From Mytilus californianus (lineage: Eukaryota > Mollusca > Bivalvia > Mytilida > Mytilidae), in NCBI RefSeq assembly GCF_021869535.1, contig NW_026262734.1:73036339-73100338 (forward strand): DNA of 64,000 nt. Direction: 5' to 3'. Below are positions 49,865 to 62,850 of this stretch, piece after piece (within the stretch, counting starts at the first letter, position 1; each line of letters opens with the position of its first letter). The notes beneath the pieces are model-generated. The model did not search any database, was not told the origin of the DNA, and saw nothing but the letters and a program-made list of their open reading frames with translations. Made by a program: the position numbers and the translations under genes.

Positions 49865-52443
49865 AATCAGGAAATATAGAATCTGTACTTTGGCAACTTC
49901 CCTGAATGATTTGATGGTGTCAATTTGTCAAATAGCATAAAACTAAAGGATTTAAACTTTTATTTGATAGAATTTCTGCAAAAATGACCAATTTGGGCAT
50001 ATTATGGTCAAAATAAGCATTTCATAGCTTTTTCAATTTTGATGCATAAGTGGCATTCTGACTTTCTATCTGACAGGTTTTTATGTGTCAATATTTGTGT
50101 TTCTATGCTTCAATCCAGTTGTATTACTCATTTGTGAACTCTGAATCTACAGAAAAGAAGATTATCTCAAACAATATGTACAAAATGTGTTGTATATATG
50201 ACCCTCGTCTAACGCCCTGTTTGGATCAAGTTAAATGTGAGGAGCTTGGAACATAAAAGTTGAAGTCCATAATAAAGACCTCACTAAATTTGTATAAAAA
50301 GCACTTAACAATGTCTTTTGTACCTGTTTCATGTCACATAATATCTTTCTTTTCTTCTGTAGGATAGCAAGTTGTTCAAATATAAGCTTGTTGCGACTAA
50401 AATTACATGCATGTTTTTCACTAAAAAGTGAAAAATCTATGTATCAGACCATACTGTCAGCAAAAAAAGTTGAATGCAAGAGTCTTTTTGTGCTCAGATT
50501 TATTGTATCATGTCACCTGAGTATAGAAATGATAGAAAAGACACAAATTTTTATTTCCTATAGCTTCAATATGCATTTTTAAATGTACATATGTGCTACG
50601 GCCTAAATTGACCCTAAATTATTTTCAGTCTTACTTGGCCTAAGACCCTTTTAAACTAATATGATATGTTATTTGTGAGTTTTCTTTCCATTTAAAGTAC
50701 ATTAAATACATATGTAAGGATTATTTATAACCAAAAAGCTTTACAAATTTAAAATTGCTGGAAAATATTACATCTTCATGTAAGGCCCCCCTTCATTGGA
50801 AAACCTCCATTTTTAGGCACAGGCTCATATAAATTTGACTTTTTAATAATTATGATAAGTCTGATAAATCAAATGAGTACTCAATTGCTTTTAATACATA
50901 ATATTTTATATATTAAGGCATTTAAAAAGTATTTTTTTGCAGTATTTAAATTTTTTAAGCCCCAAATGTTGATAGTTGAAATTTTTCAATTTTAACATCT
51001 ACATTTAACACGCAAAGTTGAATATAGAATTAGTCATATTGTCTATAATATATATCCTATTGCCATGAAACTTTGTAGGCAGTCTTATAATTTATTAAGC
51101 TTTGGTCATACCAAGTTTCATTAAGATTGGTCAACTTTTTCTACCCTATTAGGTGAAATCAGGAAATATAGAATCTGTACTTTGGCACCTTCCCTGAATG
51201 ATTTGATGGTGTCAATTTGTCAAATAGCATAAAACTAAAGGATTTAAACTTTTATTTGATAGAATTTCTGCAAAAATGACCAATTTGGGCATATTATGGT
51301 CAAAATAAGCATTTCATAGCTTTTTCAATTTTGATGCATAAGTGGCATTCTGACTTTCTATCTGACAGGTTTTTATGTGTCAATATTTGTGTTTCTATGC
51401 TTCAATCCAGTTGTATTACTCATTTGTGAACTCTGAATCTACAGAAAAGAAGATTATCTCAAACAATATGTACAAAATGTGTTGTATATATGACCCTCGT
51501 CTAACGCCCTGTTTGGATCAAGTTAAATGTGAGGAGCTTGGAACATAAAAGTTGAAGTCCATAATAAAGACCTCACTAAATTTGTATAAAAAGCACTTAA
51601 CAATGTCTTTTGTACCTGTTTCATGTCACATAATATCTTTCTTTTCTTCTGTAGGATAGCAAGTTGTTCAAATATAAGCTTGTTGCGACTAAAATTACAT
51701 GCATGTTTTTCACTAAAAAGTGAAAAATCTATGTATCAGACCATACTGTCAGCAAAAAAAGTTGAATGCAAGAGTCTTTTTGTGCTCAGATTTATTGTAT
51801 CATGTCACCTGAGTATAGAAATGATAGAAAAGACACAAATTTTTATTTCCTATAGCTTCAATATGCATTTTTAAATGTACATATGTGCTACGGCCTAAAT
51901 TGACCCTAAATTATTTTCAGTCTTACTTGGCCTAAGACCCTTTTAAACTAATATGATATGTTATTTGTGAGTTTTCTTTCCATTTAAAGTACATTAAATA
52001 CATATGTAAGGATTATTTATAACCAAAAAGCTTTACAAATTTAAAATTGCTGGAAAATATTACATCTTCATGTAAGGCCCCCCTTCATTGGAAAACCTCC
52101 ATTTTTAGGCACAGGCTCATATAAATTTGACTTTTTAATAATTATGATAAGTCTGATAAATCAAATGAGTACTCAATTGCTTTTAATACATAATATTTTA
52201 TATATTAAGGCATTTAAAAAGTATTTTTTTGCAGTATTTAAATTTTTTAAGCCCCAAATGTTGATAGTTGAAATTTTTCAATTTTAACATCTACATTTAA
52301 CACGCAAAGTTGAATATAGAATTAGTCATATTGTCTATAATATATATCCTATTGCCATGAAACTTTGTAGGCAGTCTTATAATTTATTAAGCTTTGGTCA
52401 TACCAAGTTTCATTAAGATTGGTCAACTTTTTCTACCCTATTA

Positions 52444-52894
52444 GGTCCGAGTACACAGTTATCGTCCTTTAATTTTCGTTGTCCACAAATGTAGTCCCTA
52501 GTGTGGACAGTGTGTTACTTGCCATTTTTTTTTATACCCCTTCCAAATTTATTTCTCCATGTTTTATGACTCAAATAGCAAGTAGGGGGGTGAAATGACA
52601 CTGTAAAAAAATTTGGGTCATGAATTTTAAAGTAAAGTAGTGATTTGGTCCAGCTGAAAAATGTTAAAAATTAGCACTTCGGAAGCTGTCAAAAGATTTG
52701 AAGACCCCCTTAACATAAAATTGTCCATATTTTGAGTTAGAGCCGATGAAGTTTTCTATAATTTTGATATAATTTGTCCCAAAAGTAGTACAACACACTG
52801 TAAAAATATTATTGAGAAAGCGCAGGTGGGATTTTTTTAATTTTCATTTATTGTCTAAAAGAAATGCACTACGAAATAACTGTGTACTCGGACC
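52444..52894 (+). mobile_element. Isolated module B in the B-poor block
   Basis: Full-length with intact inverted repeats and the C variant. It sits between an A/A type 1 join on the left and a type 2 join on the right. Confidence 0.8.
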
Positions 52895-55483
52895 TAAGAG
52901 GTGAAATCAGGAAATATAGAATCTGTACTTTGGCAACTTCCCTGAATGATTTGATGGTGTCAATTTGTCAAATAGCATAAAACTAAAGGATTTAAACTTT
53001 TATTTGATAGAATTTCTGCAAAAATGACCAATTTGGGCATATTATGGTCAAAATAAGCATTTCATAGCTTTTTCAATTTTGATGCATAAGTGGCATTCTG
53101 ACTTTCTATCTGACAGGTTTTTATGTGTCAATATTTGTGTTTCTATGCTTCAATCCAGTTGTATTACTCATTTGTGAACTCTGAATCTACAGAAAAGAAG
53201 ATTATCTCAAACAATATGTACAAAATGTGTTGTATATATGACCCTCGTCTAACGCCCTGTTTGGATCAAGTTAAATGTGAGGAGCTTGGAACATAAAAGT
53301 TGAAGTCCATAATAAAGACCTCACTAAATTTGTATAAAAAGCACTTAACAATGTCTTTTGTACCTGTTTCATGTCACATAATATCTTTCTTTTCTTCTGT
53401 AGGATAGCAAGTTGTTCAAATATAAGCTTGTTGCGACTAAAATTACATGCATGTTTTTCACTAAAAAGTGAAAAATCTATGTATCAGACCATACTGTCAG
53501 CAAAAAAAGTTGAATGCAAGAGTCTTTTTGTGCTCAGATTTATTGTATCATGTCACCTGAGTATAGAAATGATAGAAAAGACACAAATTTTTATTTCCTA
53601 TAGCTTCAATATGCATTTTTAAATGTACATATGTGCTACGGCCTAAATTGACCCTAAATTATTTTCAGTCTTACTTGGCCTAAGACCCTTTTAAACTAAT
53701 ATGATATGTTATTTGTGAGTTTTCTTTCCATTTAAAGTACATTAAATACATATGTAAGGATTATTTATAACCAAAAAGCTTTACAAATTTAAAATTGCTG
53801 GAAAATATTACATCTTCATGTAAGGCCCCCCTTCATTGGAAAACCTCCATTTTTAGGCACAGGCTCATATAAATTTGACTTTTTAATAATTATGATAAGT
53901 CTGATAAATCAAATGAGTACTCAATTGCTTTTAATACATAATATTTTATATATTAAGGCATTTAAAAAGTATTTTTTTGCAGTATTTAAATTTTTTAAGC
54001 CCCAAATGTTGATAGTTGAAATTTTTCAATTTTAACATCTACATTTAACACGCAAAGTTGAATATAGAATTAGTCATATTGTCTATAATATATATCCTAT
54101 TGCCATGAAACTTTGTAGGCAGTCTTATAATTTATTAAGCTTTGGTCATACCAAGTTTCATTAAGATTGGTCAACTTTTTCTACCCTAAGAGGTGAAATC
54201 AGGAAATATAGAATCTGTACTTTGGCAACTTCCCTGAATGATTTGATGGTGTCAATTTGTCAAATAGCATAAAACTAAAGGATTTAAACTTTTATTTGAT
54301 AGAATTTCTGCAAAAATGACCAATTTGGGCATATTATGGTCAAAATAAGCATTTCATAGCTTTTTCAATTTTGATGCATAAGTGGCATTCTGACTTTCTA
54401 TCTGACAGGTTTTTATGTGTCAATATTTGTGTTTCTATGCTTCAATCCAGTTGTATTACTCATTTGTGAACTCTGAATCTACAGAAAAGAAGATTATCTC
54501 AAACAATATGTACAAAATGTGTTGTATATATGACCCTCGTCTAACGCCCTGTTTGGATCAAGTTAAATGTGAGGAGCTTGGAACATAAAAGTTGAAGTCC
54601 ATAATAAAGACCTCACTAAATTTGTATAAAAAGCACTTAACAATGTCTTTTGTACCTGTTTCATGTCACATAATATCTTTCTTTTCTTCTGTAGGATAGC
54701 AAGTTGTTCAAATATAAGCTTGTTGCGACTAAAATTACATGCATGTTTTTCACTAAAAAGTGAAAAATCTATGTATCAGACCATACTGTCAGCAAAAAAA
54801 GTTGAATGCAAGAGTCTTTTTGTGCTCAGATTTATTGTATCATGTCACCTGAGTATAGAAATGATAGAAAAGACACAAATTTTTATTTCCTATAGCTTCA
54901 ATATGCATTTTTAAATGTACATATGTGCTACGGCCTAAATTGACCCTAAATTATTTTCAGTCTTACTTGGCCTAAGACCCTTTTAAACTAATATGATATG
55001 TTATTTGTGAGTTTTCTTTCCATTTAAAGTACATTAAATACATATGTAAGGATTATTTATAACCAAAAAGCTTTACAAATTTAAAATTGCTGGAAAATAT
55101 TACATCTTCATGTAAGGCCCCCCTTCATTGGAAAACCTCCATTTTTAGGCACAGGCTCATATAAATTTGACTTTTTAATAATTATGATAAGTCTGATAAA
55201 TCAAATGAGTACTCAATTGCTTTTAATACATAATATTTTATATATTAAGGCATTTAAAAAGTATTTTTTTGCAGTATTTAAATTTTTTAAGCCCCAAATG
55301 TTGATAGTTGAAATTTTTCAATTTTAACATCTACATTTAACACGCAAAGTTGAATATAGAATTAGTCATATTGTCTATAATATATATCCTATTGCCATGA
55401 AACTTTGTAGGCAGTCTTATAATTTATTAAGCTTTGGTCATACCAAGTTTCATTAAGATTGGTCAACTTTTTCTACCCTATTA

Positions 55484-55934
55484 GGTCCGAGTACACAGTT
55501 ATCGTCCTTTAATTTTCGTTGTCCACAAATGTAGTCCCTAGTGTGGACAGTGTGTTACTTGCCATTTTTTTTTATACCCCTTCCAAATTTATTTCTCCAT
55601 GTTTTATGACTCAAATAGCAAGTAGGGGGGTGAAATGACACTGTAAAAAAATTTGGGTCATGAATTTTAAAGTAAAGTAGTGATTTGGTCCAGCTGAAAA
55701 ATGTTAAAAATTAGCACTTCGGAAGCTGTCAAAAGATTTGAAGACCCCCTTAACATAAAATTGTCCATATTTTGAGTTAGAGCCGATGAAGTTTTCTATA
55801 ATTTTGATATAATTTGTCCCAAAAGTAGTACAACACACTGTAAAAATATTATTGAGAAAGCGCAGGTGGGATTTTTTTAATTTTCATTTATTGTCTAAAA
55901 GAAATGCACTACGAAATAACTGTGTACTCGGACC
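55484..55934 (+). mobile_element. Isolated module B in the B-poor block
   Basis: Full-length, C variant. It lies 3,040 bp from the previous B; the 3,040-bp block before it is a B-A-A block with a type 2 join, unlike the type 1 B-A-A blocks at the left end. Confidence 0.8.
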
Positions 55935-58900
55935 TAAGAGGTGAAATCAGGAAATATAGAATCTGTACTTTGGCAACTTCCCTGAATGATTTGATGGTGT
56001 CAATTTGTCAAATAGCATAAAACTAAAGGATTTAAACTTTTATTTGATAGAATTTCTGCAAAAATGACCAATTTGGGCATATTATGGTCAAAATAAGCAT
56101 TTCATAGCTTTTTCAATTTTGATGCATAAGTGGCATTCTGACTTTCTATCTGACAGGTTTTTATGTGTCAATATTTGTGTTTCTATGCTTCAATCCAGTT
56201 GTATTACTCATTTGTGAACTCTGAATCTACAGAAAAGAAGATTATCTCAAACAATATGTACAAAATGTGTTGTATATATGACCCTCGTCTAACGCCCTGT
56301 TTGGATCAAGTTAAATGTGAGGAGCTTGGAACATAAAAGTTGAAGTCCATAATAAAGACCTCACTAAATTTGTATAAAAAGCACTTAACAATGTCTTTTG
56401 TACCTGTTTCATGTCACATAATATCTTTCTTTTCTTCTGTAGGATAGCAAGTTGTTCAAATATAAGCTTGTTGCGACTAAAATTACATGCATGTTTTTCA
56501 CTAAAAAGTGAAAAATCTATGTATCAGACCATACTGTCAGCAAAAAAAGTTGAATGCAAGAGTCTTTTTGTGCTCAGATTTATTGTATCATGTCACCTGA
56601 GTATAGAAATGATAGAAAAGACACAAATTTTTATTTCCTATAGCTTCAATATGCATTTTTAAATGTACATATGTGCTACGGCCTAAATTGACCCTAAATT
56701 ATTTTCAGTCTTACTTGGCCTAAGACCCTTTTAAACTAATATGATATGTTATTTGTGAGTTTTCTTTCCATTTAAAGTACATTAAATACATATGTAAGGA
56801 TTATTTATAACCAAAAAGCTTTACAAATTTAAAATTGCTGGAAAATATTACATCTTCATGTAAGGCCCCCCTTCATTGGAAAACCTCCATTTTTAGGCAC
56901 AGGCTCATATAAATTTGACTTTTTAATAATTATGATAAGTCTGATAAATCAAATGAGTACTCAATTGCTTTTAATACATAATATTTTATATATTAAGGCA
57001 TTTAAAAAGTATTTTTTTGCAGTATTTAAATTTTTTAAGCCCCAAATGTTGATAGTTGAAATTTTTCAATTTTAACATCTACATTTAACACGCAAAGTTG
57101 AATATAGAATTAGTCATATTGTCTATAATATATATCCTATTGCCATGAAACTTTGTAGGCAGTCTTATAATTTATTAAGCTTTGGTCATACCAAGTTTCA
57201 TTAAGATTGGTCAACTTTTTCTACCCTAAGAGGTGAAATCAGGAAATATAGAATCTGTACTTTGGCAACTTCCCTGAATGATTTGATGGTGTCAATTTGT
57301 CAAATAGCATAAAACTAAAGGATTTAAACTTTTATTTGATAGAATTTCTGCAAAAATGACCAATTTGGGCATATTATGGTCAAAATAAGCATTTCATAGC
57401 TTTTTCAATTTTGATGCATAAGTGGCATTCTGACTTTCTATCTGACAGGTTTTTATGTGTCAATATTTGTGTTTCTATGCTTCAATCCAGTTGTATTACT
57501 CATTTGTGAACTCTGAATCTACAGAAAAGAAGATTATCTCAAACAATATGTACAAAATGTGTTGTATATATGACCCTCGTCTAACGCCCTGTTTGGATCA
57601 AGTTAAATGTGAGGAGCTTGGAACATAAAAGTTGAAGTCCATAATAAAGACCTCACTAAATTTGTATAAAAAGCACTTAACAATGTCTTTTGTACCTGTT
57701 TCATGTCACATAATATCTTTCTTTTCTTCTGTAGGATAGCAAGTTGTTCAAATATAAGCTTGTTGCGACTAAAATTACATGCATGTTTTTCACTAAAAAG
57801 TGAAAAATCTATGTATCAGACCATACTGTCAGCAAAAAAAGTTGAATGCAAGAGTCTTTTTGTGCTCAGATTTATTGTATCATGTCACCTGAGTATAGAA
57901 ATGATAGAAAAGACACAAATTTTTATTTCCTATAGCTTCAATATGCATTTTTAAATGTACATATGTGCTACGGCCTAAATTGACCCTAAATTATTTTCAG
58001 TCTTACTTGGCCTAAGACCCTTTTAAACTAATATGATATGTTATTTGTGAGTTTTCTTTCCATTTAAAGTACATTAAATACATATGTAAGGATTATTTAT
58101 AACCAAAAAGCTTTACAAATTTAAAATTGCTGGAAAATATTACATCTTCATGTAAGGCCCCCCTTCATTGGAAAACCTCCATTTTTAGGCACAGGCTCAT
58201 ATAAATTTGACTTTTTAATAATTATGATAAGTCTGATAAATCAAATGAGTACTCAATTGCTTTTAATACATAATATTTTATATATTAAGGCATTTAAAAA
58301 GTATTTTTTTGCAGTATTTAAATTTTTTAAGCCCCAAATGTTGATAGTTGAAATTTTTCAATTTTAACATCTACATTTAACACGCAAAGTTGAATATAGA
58401 ATTAGTCATATTGTCTATAATATATATCCTATTGCCATGAAACTTTGTAGGCAGTCTTATAATTTATTAAGCTTTGGTCATACCAAGTTTCATTAAGATT
58501 GGTCAACTTTTTCTACCCTAAGAGGTGAAATCAGGAAATATAGAATCTGTACTTTGGCAACTTCCCTGAATGATTTGATGGTGTCAATTTGTCAAATAGC
58601 ATAAAACTAAAGGATTTAAACTTTTATTTGATAGAATTTCTGCAAAAATGACCAATTTGGGCATATTATGGTCAAAATAAGCATTTCATAGCTTTTTCAA
58701 TTTTGATGCATAAGTGGCATTCTGACTTTCTATCTGACAGGTTTTTATGTGTCAATATTTGTGTTTCTATGCTTCAATCCAGTTGTATTACTCATTTGTG
58801 AACTCTGAATCTACAGAAAAGAAGATTATCTCAAACAATATGTACAAAATGTGTTGTATATATGACCCTCGTCTAACGCCCTGTTTGGATCAAGTTAAAT

Positions 58901-61900
58901 GTGAGGAGCTTGGAACATAAAAGTTGAAGTCCATAATAAAGACCTCACTAAATTTGTATAAAAAGCACTTAACAATGTCTTTTGTACCTGTTTCATGTCA
59001 CATAATATCTTTCTTTTCTTCTGTAGGATAGCAAGTTGTTCAAATATAAGCTTGTTGCGACTAAAATTACATGCATGTTTTTCACTAAAAAGTGAAAAAT
59101 CTATGTATCAGACCATACTGTCAGCAAAAAAAGTTGAATGCAAGAGTCTTTTTGTGCTCAGATTTATTGTATCATGTCACCTGAGTATAGAAATGATAGA
59201 AAAGACACAAATTTTTATTTCCTATAGCTTCAATATGCATTTTTAAATGTACATATGTGCTACGGCCTAAATTGACCCTAAATTATTTTCAGTCTTACTT
59301 GGCCTAAGACCCTTTTAAACTAATATGATATGTTATTTGTGAGTTTTCTTTCCATTTAAAGTACATTAAATACATATGTAAGGATTATTTATAACCAAAA
59401 AGCTTTACAAATTTAAAATTGCTGGAAAATATTACATCTTCATGTAAGGCCCCCCTTCATTGGAAAACCTCCATTTTTAGGCACAGGCTCATATAAATTT
59501 GACTTTTTAATAATTATGATAAGTCTGATAAATCAAATGAGTACTCAATTGCTTTTAATACATAATATTTTATATATTAAGGCATTTAAAAAGTATTTTT
59601 TTGCAGTATTTAAATTTTTTAAGCCCCAAATGTTGATAGTTGAAATTTTTCAATTTTAACATCTACATTTAACACGCAAAGTTGAATATAGAATTAGTCA
59701 TATTGTCTATAATATATATCCTATTGCCATGAAACTTTGTAGGCAGTCTTATAATTTATTAAGCTTTGGTCATACCAAGTTTCATTAAGATTGGTCAACT
59801 TTTTCTACCCTAAGAGGTGAAATCAGGAAATATAGAATCTGTACTTTGGCAACTTCCCTGAATGATTTGATGGTGTCAATTTGTCAAATAGCATAAAACT
59901 AAAGGATTTAAACTTTTATTTGATAGAATTTCTGCAAAAATGACCAATTTGGGCATATTATGGTCAAAATAAGCATTTCATAGCTTTTTCAATTTTGATG
60001 CATAAGTGGCATTCTGACTTTCTATCTGACAGGTTTTTATGTGTCAATATTTGTGTTTCTATGCTTCAATCCAGTTGTATTACTCATTTGTGAACTCTGA
60101 ATCTACAGAAAAGAAGATTATCTCAAACAATATGTACAAAATGTGTTGTATATATGACCCTCGTCTAACGCCCTGTTTGGATCAAGTTAAATGTGAGGAG
60201 CTTGGAACATAAAAGTTGAAGTCCATAATAAAGACCTCACTAAATTTGTATAAAAAGCACTTAACAATGTCTTTTGTACCTGTTTCATGTCACATAATAT
60301 CTTTCTTTTCTTCTGTAGGATAGCAAGTTGTTCAAATATAAGCTTGTTGCGACTAAAATTACATGCATGTTTTTCACTAAAAAGTGAAAAATCTATGTAT
60401 CAGACCATACTGTCAGCAAAAAAAGTTGAATGCAAGAGTCTTTTTGTGCTCAGATTTATTGTATCATGTCACCTGAGTATAGAAATGATAGAAAAGACAC
60501 AAATTTTTATTTCCTATAGCTTCAATATGCATTTTTAAATGTACATATGTGCTACGGCCTAAATTGACCCTAAATTATTTTCAGTCTTACTTGGCCTAAG
60601 ACCCTTTTAAACTAATATGATATGTTATTTGTGAGTTTTCTTTCCATTTAAAGTACATTAAATACATATGTAAGGATTATTTATAACCAAAAAGCTTTAC
60701 AAATTTAAAATTGCTGGAAAATATTACATCTTCATGTAAGGCCCCCCTTCATTGGAAAACCTCCATTTTTAGGCACAGGCTCATATAAATTTGACTTTTT
60801 AATAATTATGATAAGTCTGATAAATCAAATGAGTACTCAATTGCTTTTAATACATAATATTTTATATATTAAGGCATTTAAAAAGTATTTTTTTGCAGTA
60901 TTTAAATTTTTTAAGCCCCAAATGTTGATAGTTGAAATTTTTCAATTTTAACATCTACATTTAACACGCAAAGTTGAATATAGAATTAGTCATATTGTCT
61001 ATAATATATATCCTATTGCCATGAAACTTTGTAGGCAGTCTTATAATTTATTAAGCTTTGGTCATACCAAGTTTCATTAAGATTGGTCAACTTTTTCTAC
61101 CCTATTAGGTGAAATCAGGAAATATAGAATCTGTACTTTGGCAACTTCCCTGAATGATTTGATGGTGTCAATTTGTCAAATAGCATAAAACTAAAGGATT
61201 TAAACTTTTATTTGATAGAATTTCTGCAAAAATGACCAATTTGGGCATATTATGGTCAAAATAAGCATTTCATAGCTTTTTCAATTTTGATGCATAAGTG
61301 GCATTCTGACTTTCTATCTGACAGGTTTTTATGTGTCAATATTTGTGTTTCTATGCTTCAATCCAGTTGTATTACTCATTTGTGAACTCTGAATCTACAG
61401 AAAAGAAGATTATCTCAAACAATATGTACAAAATGTGTTGTATATATGACCCTCGTCTAACGCCCTGTTTGGATCAAGTTAAATGTGAGGAGCTTGGAAC
61501 ATAAAAGTTGAAGTCCATAATAAAGACCTCACTAAATTTGTATAAAAAGCACTTAACAATGTCTTTTGTACCTGTTTCATGTCACATAATATCTTTCTTT
61601 TCTTCTGTAGGATAGCAAGTTGTTCAAATATAAGCTTGTTGCGACTAAAATTACATGCATGTTTTTCACTAAAAAGTGAAAAATCTATGTATCAGACCAT
61701 ACTGTCAGCAAAAAAAGTTGAATGCAAGAGTCTTTTTGTGCTCAGATTTATTGTATCATGTCACCTGAGTATAGAAATGATAGAAAAGACACAAATTTTT
61801 ATTTCCTATAGCTTCAATATGCATTTTTAAATGTACATATGTGCTACGGCCTAAATTGACCCTAAATTATTTTCAGTCTTACTTGGCCTAAGACCCTTTT

Positions 61901-62399
61901 AAACTAATATGATATGTTATTTGTGAGTTTTCTTTCCATTTAAAGTACATTAAATACATATGTAAGGATTATTTATAACCAAAAAGCTTTACAAATTTAA
62001 AATTGCTGGAAAATATTACATCTTCATGTAAGGCCCCCCTTCATTGGAAAACCTCCATTTTTAGGCACAGGCTCATATAAATTTGACTTTTTAATAATTA
62101 TGATAAGTCTGATAAATCAAATGAGTACTCAATTGCTTTTAATACATAATATTTTATATATTAAGGCATTTAAAAAGTATTTTTTTGCAGTATTTAAATT
62201 TTTTAAGCCCCAAATGTTGATAGTTGAAATTTTTCAATTTTAACATCTACATTTAACACGCAAAGTTGAATATAGAATTAGTCATATTGTCTATAATATA
62301 TATCCTATTGCCATGAAACTTTGTAGGCAGTCTTATAATTTATTAAGCTTTGGTCATACCAAGTTTCATTAAGATTGGTCAACTTTTTCTACCCTATTA

Positions 62400-62850
62400 G
62401 GTCCGAGTACACAGTTATCGTCCTTTAATTTTCGTTGTCCACAAATGTAGTCCCTAGTGTGGACAGTGTGTTACTTGCCATTTTTTTTTATACCCCTTCC
62501 AAATTTATTTCTCCATGTTTTATGACTCAAATAGCAAGTAGGGGGGTGAAATGACACTGTAAAAAAATTTGGGTCATGAATTTTAAAGTAAAGTAGTGAT
62601 TTGGTCCAGCTGAAAAATGTTAAAAATTAGCACTTCGGAAGCTGTCAAAAGATTTGAAGACCCCCTTAACATAAAATTGTCCATATTTTGAGTTAGAGCC
62701 GATGAAGTTTTCTATAATTTTGATATAATTTGTCCCAAAAGTAGTACAACACACTGTAAAAATATTATTGAGAAAGCGCAGGTGGGATTTTTTTAATTTT
62801 CATTTATTGTCTAAAAGAAATGCACTACGAAATAACTGTGTACTCGGACC
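62400..62850 (+). mobile_element. Last module B in the window
   Basis: Full-length with both inverted repeats intact, C variant, preceded by five A modules without B. Confidence 0.8.

Larger units (their letters stand above)
48560..62399 (+). repeat. B-poor block of the array
   Basis: Ten A modules start within this block (anchors 49039 to 61579), but only two B copies (52444-52894 and 55484-55934) lie in it. Joins without B are type 1 at 48560, 51144 and 61100 and type 2 at 49852, 54184, 57224, 58516 and 59808. The only substitution I saw is A to C at 51188. Confidence 0.9.
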
